From positions 14,357 through 67,715 of the forward strand of contig PBTY01000018.1 of the NCBI GenBank assembly GCA_002729235.1: DNA of 53,359 nucleotides, in the 5' to 3' direction. The DNA is from Rickettsiales bacterium. GTDB taxonomy: Bacteria; Bacteroidota; Bacteroidia; Cytophagales; Cyclobacteriaceae. Positions within the stretch are counted from its first letter, which is position 1, and each line of letters opens with the position of its first letter. This document shows, in pieces, positions 34,579 through 43,468 of this stretch. The notes beneath the pieces are model-generated. The model saw nothing but the letters and a program-made list of their open reading frames with translations, did not search any database and had not been told where the DNA came from. A program made the translations under genes and the position numbers.

Positions 34579-35667
34579 ATGAAGCTTAAAATAGTAATAC
34601 CGTCATTAATTCTTCTACTGTGTGTAGGGTTGTCAGATGCTGATGCTCAGTTTGGAGGAAACAAATACAAGAAAAGAAATAAAAGAAATAAGGCCATGTC
34701 TAACTACACCAACCGAGGAGGGGGTAGATTCAGACCATACAACTTTGTTTCTTTCAATGTTAATGCATTGAACTATTATGGTGACTTAGCTCCTGTTAAT
34801 AGGGCCGCGAGTACTGACATTTCATTTACAAGACCGGGTTTCGGGGGTGAAATCGGAGCAAGATTTCATCAAAGGGTCGCCGTTAGAGCAGGCTTCAACT
34901 ATGGTAGAATAAAAGGGGATGATATTACTGCGGATCCCGCACTTGAAGAGTCTTATGGAAGATCTCTGAGAAATTTGAGCTTTAAAAATGACATTAAAGA
35001 AATGCATTTGGGGTTTGAGTTTTTCTTGCTTCCGACCTGGGGCGGACCTAATGTTCGACCTGATTTTAACGTATACCTAATGGCTGGTGTTGCGCTGTTT
35101 CATCATGAGCCAAAGGGTCTGGTTCCCGAATTTGATCATACACTTGGGGGAGAAAATAGTACCATTGTAGTACCACAGGCGGGTGAATGGGTCCGATTGA
35201 GAAAGTTAGGAACAGAAGGGCAATTTATTGATTCCCTTGGCGTTAAAGGATACAGTCCAATACAATTGTCAATTCCAATCGCTTTGGGTGTAAGAATGAG
35301 ACTTCCTGGCCCTTTTAGTTTAAGTGCCGAATTTGGGTTTAGATATCTTTTCACAGATTACATTGATGATGCCAGTGGTGATTTTGTAAGATTTGATCTG
35401 TTCGATAATGATTTGGCCAGAATAATGTCAGATAGGAGTGCAGAGCCTAATGCTGTGTGGAGTGGAGAGCCTAGAGAGGGATACCCTGGAACTGCTAACC
35501 AGCTACTGCCCGATGGGGTAAACTATTATTCTGCTCGGGGTTACGGCGGAGGAATAGCAGGTGCATCAGGAAGAGGAAATCCGAAAGATAACGACATGAT
35601 TTTTATGTCTTCAATTAAGTTGACAATGATACTTGGACAAGTAAGAAAGTCAGCTAAATTTAGATAG
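34579..35667 (+). CDS. DUF6089-like outer-membrane beta-barrel protein (first copy)
   Basis: A 362-residue protein with a signal peptide (MKLKIVIPSLILLLCVGLSDADA) and a basic linker (KYKKRNKRNKAM). A small-barrel body follows: FVSFNVNALNYYGDLAPVNRAASTDISFTRPGFGGEIGARF, then FFLLPTWGGPNVRPDFNVYLMAGVALF, then alternating strands to IKLTMILGQVRKSAKF. This pattern matches Bacteroidota DUF6089 proteins commonly found before uppS-bamA. Function is unknown. The next gene, four bases downstream, encodes a smaller relative, so the pair probably arose by duplication. Confidence 0.85.
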   Translation: MKLKIVIPSLILLLCVGLSDADAQFGGNKYKKRNKRNKAMSNYTNRGGGRFRPYNFVSFNVNALNYYGDLAPVNRAASTDISFTRPGFGGEIGARFHQRVAVRAGFNYGRIKGDDITADPALEESYGRSLRNLSFKNDIKEMHLGFEFFLLPTWGGPNVRPDFNVYLMAGVALFHHEPKGLVPEFDHTLGGENSTIVVPQAGEWVRLRKLGTEGQFIDSLGVKGYSPIQLSIPIALGVRMRLPGPFSLSAEFGFRYLFTDYIDDASGDFVRFDLFDNDLARIMSDRSAEPNAVWSGEPREGYPGTANQLLPDGVNYYSARGYGGGIAGASGRGNPKDNDMIFMSSIKLTMILGQVRKSAKFR

Positions 35668-35671
35668 TCTT

Positions 35672-36379
35672 TTGAAACCAATAGTTTTTATTCTTTGCCT
35701 TTTTACGGGCATTTTTTCTTACGCTCAATTCATTGAGTTTGGCGGAGGAATTGGTGCAGGTCACTATACTGGTGATGTAGTACATTATCCTCATTTAGAA
35801 ATGACTAAACCAGGAGTTACAGGCCTGCTTCGATTAAATTTCTCCAACATTGTCAGTCTAAAAACAGCAGTAACCTATTTAGGTGTTTCAGCAAGTGATG
35901 ACGCTTTTTATGATGCACTTGGAGAGGCTAGACAGTATAGCTTTAATCATCAGGTATTAGAGATAAGCTCCGTTTTTGAGTATCATTTTCTTCCTTATAG
36001 ATCAGATAAGTCAAGAGTCAAGTGGGCACCTTATGCACTTCTGGGCATTGGCTTCGCAGGAATTCAAGGAGTACAATCTACTTACGAAGACTTTAATAGA
36101 CTACAAGTAGTCATACCGATGGGTGGTGGAGTTAAGTATGAGCTCACAAAAAAGCTGACATTAGGAGTAGAAGCGAGTGCCAGGAAAACATTTTTTGACT
36201 ATCTCGATGGTATTTCTGATGGAGATGTTGCTTTTAAAAATTATCAATTTGGGAATCCAAATGACAAAGACTGGTACTTTTATACTGGAATCAACTTAAC
36301 TTTTGTCCTCTACAAGATTCCTTGTCCTTATCCATATGTGCCTAATCGGGCAATCTTAAGTCGTATACGGGCGAACTAA
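35672..36379 (+). CDS. DUF6089-like outer-membrane beta-barrel protein (second copy)
   Basis: A 235-residue protein starting at a TTG, chosen because it gives a perfect signal peptide (MKPIVFILCLFTGIFSYAQ) four bases after the preceding stop. The body (FGGGIGAGHYTGDVVHYPHLEMTKPGVTGLLRLNF, YEFHFLP-like YHFLPYRSD, YALLGIGFAGIQG, WYFYTGINLTFVLYKIPCPYPY) has strand alternation consistent with an eight-strand barrel. It is similar in layout to the larger protein before it. Function unknown; position suggests an envelope role near the Bam cluster. Confidence 0.82.
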   Translation: MKPIVFILCLFTGIFSYAQFIEFGGGIGAGHYTGDVVHYPHLEMTKPGVTGLLRLNFSNIVSLKTAVTYLGVSASDDAFYDALGEARQYSFNHQVLEISSVFEYHFLPYRSDKSRVKWAPYALLGIGFAGIQGVQSTYEDFNRLQVVIPMGGGVKYELTKKLTLGVEASARKTFFDYLDGISDGDVAFKNYQFGNPNDKDWYFYTGINLTFVLYKIPCPYPYVPNRAILSRIRAN

Positions 36380-36461
36380 CCGTTAAAAAATGTTTAATAA
36401 TTCCGCTTTAGCAAAAAATAACACAACTTTGTGGTCTTTCGCAATTTTGGCGTAGAAGGGA

Positions 36462-37199
36462 ATGAAGGAGCAAATTAATTCAGACAATTTACCGAAGCAT
36501 ATAGCCGTTATTATGGATGGCAACGGACGATGGGCAAAAAAGAAAGGCGCAGCCAGGATCTTTGGCCATAAGAATGCTATTAAGGCAGTGCGAGAAGTGA
36601 CTGAGGGTTGTGCTGAATTGAGTATTGAATGTTTAACATTGTATGCTTTCAGTACCGAAAACTGGGCCAGACCTAAAGTTGAAGTAGCTGGATTGATGAG
36701 CCTTTTGGTTTCTACCATAAAGGATGAAATGCCAACCTTGATGAAGAATAATATTAGTCTTCATTCCATTGGTGATCGATCACAACTTCCTGAAGAGACT
36801 AGGACTAAGCTAGAAAGTGCAATTGATCAAACAAAAGAAAATTCAGGACTCAAATTAATTTTGGCTTTGAATTACAGTGGCAAATGGGATTTAACCAATG
36901 CTATGAAAGAGATGGCTTTAGACGTAAGTAGTGGTAAGCTGGTGCCAGATTGTATTGATCAGGAGAAAGTTTCGGAGTATTTGTCTACGGCAAAGTTTCC
37001 GGATCCCGAATTGCTGATTAGAACTAGTGGAGAAATGAGAATTAGTAATTTCTTGTTGTGGCAGCTTGCCTACACAGAACTTTTTTTCACTCCAGTGCTA
37101 TGGCCAGATTTCAGAAAAGAACACCTTCATGAGGCAATACTTGCCTACCAGGGTAGAGAGAGACGGTTTGGAAAGATAAGTGAACAGGTTAATCTGTAA
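36462..37199 (+). CDS. uppS: Isoprenyl transferase (undecaprenyl diphosphate synthase)
   Basis: A 245-residue cis-prenyltransferase that makes the undecaprenyl carrier lipid for peptidoglycan and surface glycans. Family motifs: PKHIAVIMDGNGRWAKKKG with the catalytic Asp, LTLYAFSTENWARPK, and ELLIRTSGEMRISNFLLWQLAYTELFF. The length is normal. It lies two bases before bamA, an arrangement common in Bacteroidota. The 82-base gap upstream is A/T-rich with a near-match promoter box (CAACTTTG). Confidence 0.97.
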   Translation: MKEQINSDNLPKHIAVIMDGNGRWAKKKGAARIFGHKNAIKAVREVTEGCAELSIECLTLYAFSTENWARPKVEVAGLMSLLVSTIKDEMPTLMKNNISLHSIGDRSQLPEETRTKLESAIDQTKENSGLKLILALNYSGKWDLTNAMKEMALDVSSGKLVPDCIDQEKVSEYLSTAKFPDPELLIRTSGEMRISNFLLWQLAYTELFFTPVLWPDFRKEHLHEAILAYQGRERRFGKISEQVNL

Positions 37200-37201
37200 G
37201 A

Positions 37202-39847
37202 ATGTACAAAAACTTAGTATTCGCAATATGTTTAGTAGCCATGGCCCAAAGTGCCATGGGGCAGATTAGATTTGGTAAAAATCGACTACCTGCAGATTCT
37301 GGACCTGCCATTAACTATGCCAGCCCTAAGGAATATGAGATAGCTGATATTGAGGTCTCTGGAGTGGAGTTTTTGGACAATAATGCATTGATTTCATTGT
37401 CTGGCTTGAGGGTAGGAGATAAAGTAAAAATACCTGGCGATCAGATTTCCACTGCCATAGACAAACTCTGGAAACAAGGGATTATAGGGAATGTTTCTAT
37501 AGTAGCTACAAAGATTGAAGGAGAGAAGATATGGCTAAAAATTGAGCTTTCGGAGCGTCCACGCTTGACCAATTATGAATTCGCAGGAATCAATAAAAGC
37601 CAGATCTCCGAATTAAAAGATAAGATTGAATTAGTTAGAGGTAAGATCTTAACAGATGTGGTGATTAAAAACACCAAACTGGCTGTAAAAAGATATTTGG
37701 AAGGAAAGGGCTATCTCAATGCTGAAATTGATATCATTCAGCAAAAAGACACCATCCGAGCTAACAGCGTTAGTATTCTCATAGATGTAGAAAAGAATCA
37801 AAAAGTAAAGGTTAAGAATATCAACTTTTATGGCGACACAGTTTTCGCCAGTACACGTTTGAGATCCAAACTGAAGAAAACTGGAGAATTACCAAATGTA
37901 AAGTTGCCAAAGGATTTATTGGAGAAGACCGTGAATTTACTGAATCCGGTAAATCTTTATCATTTCTTAACCCATCGAGAGAAAAAATCTTTTAATGATT
38001 TGAAGGATTATCTTGGTGAACATGCCAATGTGAATGTCTTCAAGTCAGCCAAGTATGTTGAATCTGACTATACAGAGGATAAATCACTTTTACTTGGATT
38101 CTATAATTCTAAAGGATTTAGAGATGCGGAAATAGTACGAGATACTATTTATAGCATTAATAAAAAGCATTTGAACATAGATATCTATGTGGAACCTGGA
38201 CAGAAATACTACTTCAGAGATATCATTTGGACCGGTAACTTTATCTATGAAGACGATGTGTTGGATAAAGTATTGGCGATTGAGAAAGGTGATGTCTATG
38301 ATCTAGAGCTTATTAATAAAAAGCTAAACTTCAATCCGACAGGAACAGACATTAGTTCACTGTACATGGATGATGGTTATTTGTTCTTTAGAGTTACTCC
38401 TGTGGAGACTGCTATTATTGGAGATTCTATTGATGTGGAAATGAGAATGTATGAGGGGCCTCAGGCTACTATCAACGAGGTTATCATCAGTGGAAACGAT
38501 AAAACAAACGATCACGTGATTCGTCGTGAGTTACGAACACTTCCTGGTCAGAAGTTTAACCGTTCATTATTAATCAGGACACAGCGAGAATTGTCGCAGT
38601 TAGGTTACTTCGACCCTGAGCAAGTAAATCCAGTTCCTACTCCAAATCCTGCTGATGAAACGGTGGATATTGAATGGCAGCTGGTAGAACGTCCTAATGA
38701 CCAGATCGAGCTTTCAGGAGGTTGGGGAGGAAACTTTGGTTTTATTGGTACACTTGGTCTTAGTTTCAACAATTTCTCTGTTAGAAACATACCTCACTTT
38801 GATAAGTGGCGACCTCTGCCTATGGGTGATGGACAGAAATTTTCTGTAAGAATGCAGGCCAATGGAGTGAGATACCAGAGTTACTCTGTGAGTTTCAATG
38901 AACCATGGCTAGGAGGTAAAAAACCGAATAATTTCGGAGTGAGTTTTAACCATTCGGTTCAGAGAAATGTGAATTTCAGAAATCGAAATGATGTTTACAG
39001 TAAACTGCAATTAACAGGAGCTACCATTTCCTTGGGAAGAAGACTGACATGGCCTGATGATTTCTTCCAGCTGTCCAACTCTGTCTCCATGCAAAAGTAC
39101 AATGTACAAGGAGCAGCATACGAAAATTTCTATCAAATATCTGGTGATGCCTATAGTTTCACTTTCAACAATACGCTTGCAAGGAGCTCGGTGGACCAGC
39201 CGATGTATCCTAGAGGTGGATCTCAAGTGTCATTGAGTGCATCGTTCACTCCGCCTTATTCATTGCTAAATAATAAAACGTATTCTGAAGGCGATGAGAA
39301 TAACTTTAAGTTCCTTGAATACCATAAATGGAATGTTGATTTTAGGTATTATTTACAATTGGCAGGAAATTTGGTACTAGCTCCAAGAGCCCATTTTGGA
39401 TTCCTTGGTTCTTACAGCGACAAGGTTGGTGTAGGACCGTTTGAAAGGTTTACGTTAGGTGGATCTGGATTGACCGGTCAGAATTTCGTACTAGGTACGG
39501 ATATCATTGGATTAAGAGGATATGAAGATAGATCATTGAATGGAGAAAATAATGATGGTGGTACCGCCTTCACTAAATTCGTCATGGAAATGAGATATCC
39601 GGTTTCATTAAATCCATCGGCAACCATTTATGGGCTTGTGTTCTTTGAAGGAGGCAATAACTTGAGTGATATCCAAGAATTTAATCCATATAATTTATAT
39701 AGATCTGTTGGGGCAGGCGTTAGAATATTTATGCCTGCATTCGGATTGTTAGGTTTGGATTGGGGGTATGGATTGGATCCTTTACCAGGATCGACTGAAG
39801 TAAGTGGTCCACAGTTCCATTTCTCTATAGGTCAACAAATTAGATAG
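37202..39847 (+). CDS. bamA: Outer-membrane protein assembly factor BamA
   Basis: An 881-residue Omp85 protein that folds beta-barrels into the outer membrane. A signal peptide (LVFAICLVAMAQSAMG) is followed by several POTRA domains at about 45-500 (EIADIEVSGVEFLDNNALISLSGLRVGDKV, then INEVIISGNDKTNDHVIRRELRTLPGQKFNRSLL). The C-terminal barrel contains GGWGG, FNEPWLGGKKPNNFGVSF, and the conserved LRGYEDRS loop (VRGF/Y family motif). It ends in FHFSIGQQIR. An insertion between POTRA repeats (about 240-300, FLTHREKKSFNDLK) is visible. It is followed immediately by two Skp genes. Confidence 0.96.
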   Translation: MYKNLVFAICLVAMAQSAMGQIRFGKNRLPADSGPAINYASPKEYEIADIEVSGVEFLDNNALISLSGLRVGDKVKIPGDQISTAIDKLWKQGIIGNVSIVATKIEGEKIWLKIELSERPRLTNYEFAGINKSQISELKDKIELVRGKILTDVVIKNTKLAVKRYLEGKGYLNAEIDIIQQKDTIRANSVSILIDVEKNQKVKVKNINFYGDTVFASTRLRSKLKKTGELPNVKLPKDLLEKTVNLLNPVNLYHFLTHREKKSFNDLKDYLGEHANVNVFKSAKYVESDYTEDKSLLLGFYNSKGFRDAEIVRDTIYSINKKHLNIDIYVEPGQKYYFRDIIWTGNFIYEDDVLDKVLAIEKGDVYDLELINKKLNFNPTGTDISSLYMDDGYLFFRVTPVETAIIGDSIDVEMRMYEGPQATINEVIISGNDKTNDHVIRRELRTLPGQKFNRSLLIRTQRELSQLGYFDPEQVNPVPTPNPADETVDIEWQLVERPNDQIELSGGWGGNFGFIGTLGLSFNNFSVRNIPHFDKWRPLPMGDGQKFSVRMQANGVRYQSYSVSFNEPWLGGKKPNNFGVSFNHSVQRNVNFRNRNDVYSKLQLTGATISLGRRLTWPDDFFQLSNSVSMQKYNVQGAAYENFYQISGDAYSFTFNNTLARSSVDQPMYPRGGSQVSLSASFTPPYSLLNNKTYSEGDENNFKFLEYHKWNVDFRYYLQLAGNLVLAPRAHFGFLGSYSDKVGVGPFERFTLGGSGLTGQNFVLGTDIIGLRGYEDRSLNGENNDGGTAFTKFVMEMRYPVSLNPSATIYGLVFFEGGNNLSDIQEFNPYNLYRSVGAGVRIFMPAFGLLGLDWGYGLDPLPGSTEVSGPQFHFSIGQQIR

Positions 39848-39850
39848 TCC

Positions 39851-40387
39851 ATGAAGAGATTACTTGTATTTGGATACATTCTGTTATTGTTTGCAATAAG
39901 TGATACATTTGCGCAGAAATTTGGCTATGTCGATACTCAGTATGTGTTGAGCAGAATGACTGAATATAAGGAGGCTCAAACTGAAATAGAGACTTTGGCC
40001 AAAGGCTGGGAAGCAGAAATCCAGACGATGTACAAAGCAGTGGAAGAAAAAGAAGCGGCATTACAAGCGGAGGAGGGACTGCTCACTGCAGAAATGATGC
40101 AGGAAAGACGAATGGAAATTGATCGATCCTGGAAGGAAGTAAAGGAGTATCAAAAACAGATTTTTGGATTTGATGGACTTTATTTCTTAAAGAAGAAGGA
40201 GTTGATAAAGCCTGTACAAGATCAGGTTTTTGATGCAGTAGAAAAAGTTGCCAAAAACAACAGGTTACAAATTGTATTTGACAAATCTGGAGACTTGGTG
40301 ATGATTTATACAGACCCTATTCATGACTATACAGATTATGTGATAGAGGAATTGGGTTTAGGAGAGAATAACGGAGAAAATAACTAG
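39851..40387 (+). CDS. OmpH/Skp-family periplasmic chaperone (first copy)
   Basis: A 178-residue periplasmic chaperone expected to carry unfolded barrels to BamA. Signal peptide MKRLLVFGYILLLFAISDTFAQ, then the family start KFGYVDTQYVLSRMTEYKEA, two long helices (ETLAKGWEAEIQTMYKAVEEKEAAL) and the return strand IVFDKSGDLVMIYTD. Three bases separate it from bamA. A second, more typical copy follows directly. Confidence 0.9.
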   Translation: MKRLLVFGYILLLFAISDTFAQKFGYVDTQYVLSRMTEYKEAQTEIETLAKGWEAEIQTMYKAVEEKEAALQAEEGLLTAEMMQERRMEIDRSWKEVKEYQKQIFGFDGLYFLKKKELIKPVQDQVFDAVEKVAKNNRLQIVFDKSGDLVMIYTDPIHDYTDYVIEELGLGENNGENN

Positions 40388-40403
40388 GAAACAACTATTG
40401 ATT

Positions 40404-40952
40404 ATGAAAACTAAAGTTTTAAGCCTGTTGGTGATACTTATGGCCGGTGCATTTACGCTAACTGCACAGGATGCTTTGAAAATCGGATACACCAACGCAG
40501 ATTATATTTTGAGTCTTTTGCCTGAGGCAAAGCAAATAGATTCGGAGTTGAAAGCATATGAGAAACAACTTCAAAATCAAATTCAGGCAAAATACAATGA
40601 TCTTCAGGCTAAAATGGCTGATTATCAGGAAAACGCCGCTTCATGGGATGACTTAATCAGAAGTAATAAGGAAGAAGAAATCCAGGGTCTACAGCAAGGG
40701 ATACAGAAATTCTCTCAAGATGCTGAGCAGTCCATGGCAAACAAAAGAAATCAGCTTTTGAAGCCTGTTTATGAGAAGATTGGAAATGCTATCGAAAGTG
40801 TAGCAAAGGAGAACAACTATTCTCACATCTTCAGTGCTGGAACTCCAGGATTTGATGTGTTGCTTTATGCTAGGGAGCAGGATGATGTGTCTAATTTGAT
40901 TTTGAAGAAATTAGGAATCACACCTCCAGCTGCAGCAGCTCAAGGAAACTAA
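40404..40952 (+). CDS. OmpH/Skp-family periplasmic chaperone (second copy)
   Basis: The ATG at 40404 gives 182 residues with a clean signal peptide (MKTKVLSLLVILMAGAFTLTAQ); the frame extends two codons further to a TTG that is less likely. The body is KIGYTNADYILSLLPEAKQIDSELKAYEKQLQNQ, then a coiled coil, then HIFSAGTPGFDVLLYARE. It is a paralogue of the preceding gene, and the uppS-bamA-ompH-ompH order is characteristic of Bacteroidota. A strong terminator follows. Confidence 0.9.
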   Translation: MKTKVLSLLVILMAGAFTLTAQDALKIGYTNADYILSLLPEAKQIDSELKAYEKQLQNQIQAKYNDLQAKMADYQENAASWDDLIRSNKEEEIQGLQQGIQKFSQDAEQSMANKRNQLLKPVYEKIGNAIESVAKENNYSHIFSAGTPGFDVLLYAREQDDVSNLILKKLGITPPAAAAQGN

Positions 40953-40975
40953 TTAACAAGATATTTGAATTTTAT

Positions 40976-41000
40976 AAAGCGCCTAATTGGCGCTTTTTTT
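40976..41000. terminator. Terminator after the bamA-ompH cluster
   Basis: AAAGCGCC (40976-40983) pairs perfectly with GGCGCTTT (40989-40996) around a 5-nt loop and runs into seven T's. It lies between convergent genes and its complement is A-rich upstream, so it may act on both. Confidence 0.9.
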
Positions 41001-41226
41001 ATTTCTGGTCCTCTCTGTTAGAAATGAATTTGATTGTTAGTGCTGGTGCTATTACAGGGATAAATATGGTTCCTACGAACAAAAGTGCTTTCTGTGTCTT
41101 TCCAAGTGAAGAAGACCTCACAATCGCTCTAGTCGATACAATGAACAGAATAGCTGCACCAATTAGTGCAAATGCTGTTAGAAGTGTCCAGATCAGTTCG
41201 TTGGTACCGGTATTAATTATATCCAT
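40999..41226 (-). CDS. Small membrane protein (PLDc_N-like)
   Basis: A 75-residue protein with two hydrophobic helices (LLTAFALIGAAILFIVSTRAIV and ALLFVGTIFIPVIAPALTI) separated by a short basic loop (RSSSLGKTQK). The pattern resembles stand-alone phospholipase D N-terminal-like membrane domains, which have no known enzymatic activity by themselves. Its end overlaps the tail of the convergent terminator. Function unknown. Confidence 0.65.
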   Translation of the reverse strand: MDIINTGTNELIWTLLTAFALIGAAILFIVSTRAIVRSSSLGKTQKALLFVGTIFIPVIAPALTIKFISNREDQK

Positions 41227-41278
41227 ATAGAGATTCTTACAAACGTGAAATTATATGGTATTTCTGGGGATATCAAGA

Positions 41279-42460
41279 TTAATTGAGAATGATGCCTGTC
41301 ACAAGCCCAGCTAATATGATAAACGGTGTAGGAATGCGGGTGAAAAACATCAGACTCATTGTGCCGAGCATTAAGATATAGTTAATTGGTGTTCCAGGGA
41401 TTGGCTCAAACAGTAAAAAAGCAGCTGCTATGACCATTCCGGAGCTAACTGCATTGATTCCTTCAAGAGATGCTTTGACCATTCGGTATTTTTTCAAATC
41501 CTCCCAAAATCTACTCACAAAGAATATCAAGAATGTGCCTGGTAGAAAAACACCGGCAGCTGCCATCACACCTCCCAATACTTGTTGAGCAATATTGGTA
41601 TCTCTCATGCTTAGTGTTCCCACATACGCACTAAATGAAAATACTGGACCTGGCAATGCCTGGACAAACCCATAACCTGAGAGAAACTGCTCCGATGTGA
41701 GATAGTCCTTAAACTCTACGAACTCAGTGTAAAGCAACGGAACTAGCACTTGTCCACCTCCAAAAATAAGGCTGCCATTACGGTAAAAGTTCTCAAATAG
41801 ACGGATTGGTAAGTATTGTGTAATATGTCCTAAGACTGCTGCAAATACCAATACACCTAGCCAAAGGAAGAAATTGGACCAATTGATTTTAATAGATGTT
41901 TTTTCTTCAACAGGTTGTTTTTTGTATTTAAAAGCAGTGACAAACCCACCAATTAGTAACATAATAGGAAAGGCCCAGGGTGTGCGAAAGCTCATGGCTG
42001 CCATGATGGATATGATCATCAGGAAGAAGCCTGTTCGAGTGGAGACAACACTACTTGAAATGCGATATGCTGAATATCCGACCACCCCGACAGCAATTGG
42101 CTGGATGTATTTAAGGAAATCTAAGGATACATCGAGAGACTCAAACATATTGACCATTAAGCCCAGGCAGATCATGATCGTCATAGCCGGTAGCGCCCAG
42201 ATCAATAGAGTGAGATAAGCCAGGCTCGGACCTCCAATTTTGAAGCCAATGGCTGTGATGGTTTGCGTGGAAGTTGGACCAGGTAGAATCTGACAAAGAG
42301 CATAGAGTTCCATTAAGTCCTTCTCAGAGATGTATGCTCTTTTCTCCACCATCATGTCTAGGAAAAGAGCCAGATGTGCAGTTGGCCCTCCAAAGGAAGT
42401 CAATGAAAGGATTAGCACATCCTTCAAAAATATGATGTATCTAACCCTTCGTACAGACAT
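41279..42460 (-). CDS. chrA: Chromate transporter ChrA-like (CHR family, long form)
   Basis: A 393-residue inner-membrane protein made of two homologous halves. The first half begins FLKDVLILSLTSFGGPTAHLALF and contains LYALCQILPGPTSTQTITAIGFKIGG; the second contains NGSLIFGGGQVLVPLLYTEFVEFKDYLTSEQFLSGYGFVQALPGPVFSF. These FGG and PGP repeats are the CHR-family hallmark. ChrA exports chromate and depends on the proton-motive force; natural substrates in uncontaminated settings may be other oxyanions such as sulfate. It starts one base into the stop of the oxygenase-like gene (TAATG), so the two are probably translated together. Confidence 0.92.
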   Translation of the reverse strand: MSVRRVRYIIFLKDVLILSLTSFGGPTAHLALFLDMMVEKRAYISEKDLMELYALCQILPGPTSTQTITAIGFKIGGPSLAYLTLLIWALPAMTIMICLGLMVNMFESLDVSLDFLKYIQPIAVGVVGYSAYRISSSVVSTRTGFFLMIISIMAAMSFRTPWAFPIMLLIGGFVTAFKYKKQPVEEKTSIKINWSNFFLWLGVLVFAAVLGHITQYLPIRLFENFYRNGSLIFGGGQVLVPLLYTEFVEFKDYLTSEQFLSGYGFVQALPGPVFSFSAYVGTLSMRDTNIAQQVLGGVMAAAGVFLPGTFLIFFVSRFWEDLKKYRMVKASLEGINAVSSGMVIAAAFLLFEPIPGTPINYILMLGTMSLMFFTRIPTPFIILAGLVTGIILN

Positions 42461-43422
42461 TAGGATTTCAATCCAATTTCTCTTAAACGTTCATCCAGAA
42501 ACTCACCGGCACTCATGTCTTCATATCGCTTTGGATTTTCTTCGGTCACGCAACTTTCCAGGCAAGTGAGATCCATACTTGAAATAGGGTGCATGAAGAA
42601 TGGTATTGAGTAGCGGGAAGTCCCCATGAGCTCTCTAGGAGGATTGACTACTCTATGGATGGTTGACTTCAATTTGTGGTTGGTTAGTCGATCCATCATA
42701 TCTCCAACATTCACCACAATTTGATCTGGAAGAGCAGTTATAGAGATCCATTCTCCATCTCTTCTTAATACTTGCAGACCGTCGGCACTAGCACCCATTA
42801 GTAAGGTGATTAGGTTGATGTCCCCATGTTCTGCAGCTCTTACCGCATCTTCTGGAATTTCATCAGGGTTCTCTATAGGGAAATAGTGGATTTGTCGGAG
42901 TATACTATTTCCTTGTTTTACTTTATCATCAAAATAAAACTCATCTAATCCAATGTGAAGGGCAATTGCTCGCAACATTTGTATTCCCGCTGCTTCCAGG
43001 GTTCTATATGCTTCAGAAGTATACTTTTCAAATTCTGGAACTTCCTTTGGCCAGATGTTTTCTGGGTATTCTGGTAATTGATTTTCTTTCGGTTGGCCTA
43101 CATGATAGAACTCCTTGAGATCTCCAGTATTTCTACCTTTTGCTTTTTCACGACCTTTACTGATATATCCTCTTTGACCAGCAAGCTCCGTCTCTTCATA
43201 TTTGAGTTTAGTGTCATCAGGCAGGCTAAAAAACTGCTTTACTGATGTGTAAAGCTTTTCTGTTAGTTCATCAGATAGGCCATGATTCTTGATCGCCACG
43301 AATCCAATATTTTGGTAAGCTTGACCAAGGTCAGCTACAAACTTTTTCTTCTTATCAGCGTCACCTGAAGTGAAATCTGCCAGATCCAAAGATGGAATTT
43401 CTGTATATAGTTTATCGCTCAT
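42460..43422 (-). CDS. Isopenicillin-N-synthase-family 2-oxoglutarate/Fe(II) oxygenase
   Basis: A 320-residue non-haem iron oxygenase. The N-terminal DIOX_N segment (EIPSLDLADFTSGDADKK, GQAYQNIGFVAIKNHGL) is followed by the double-stranded beta-helix core. It has an H-x-D iron pair in AAEHGDINLITLL, the distal His in KSTIHRVVNP, and the co-substrate Arg and Ser in GTSRYSIPFF. The family hydroxylates or desaturates small molecules. The substrate here is unknown, and nothing suggests an antibiotic cluster. A 7-bp inverted repeat lies just upstream of the start, and chrA follows in an overlapping frame. Confidence 0.88.
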   Translation of the reverse strand: MSDKLYTEIPSLDLADFTSGDADKKKKFVADLGQAYQNIGFVAIKNHGLSDELTEKLYTSVKQFFSLPDDTKLKYEETELAGQRGYISKGREKAKGRNTGDLKEFYHVGQPKENQLPEYPENIWPKEVPEFEKYTSEAYRTLEAAGIQMLRAIALHIGLDEFYFDDKVKQGNSILRQIHYFPIENPDEIPEDAVRAAEHGDINLITLLMGASADGLQVLRRDGEWISITALPDQIVVNVGDMMDRLTNHKLKSTIHRVVNPPRELMGTSRYSIPFFMHPISSMDLTCLESCVTEENPKRYEDMSAGEFLDERLREIGLKS

Positions 43423-43427
43423 AGTAG

Positions 43428-43447
43428 TTTTGGGGTATATCCCAAAA
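43428..43447. promoter_or_regulatory. Perfect 7-bp inverted repeat upstream of the oxygenase start
   Basis: TTTTGGG (43428-43434) and CCCAAAA (43441-43447) are separated by GTATAT, ending six bases from the ATG at 43422. It may be a regulator site or a small RNA hairpin blocking the start. Confidence 0.35.
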
Positions 43448-43468
43448 ATACAGTCATTTAAGCAAATT

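Noticed and set aside
42460-43422. Antibiotic biosynthesis (isopenicillin N synthase)
   Set aside because: The family name is broad; there are no neighbouring non-ribosomal peptide or tailoring genes. Only a generic oxygenase is supported.
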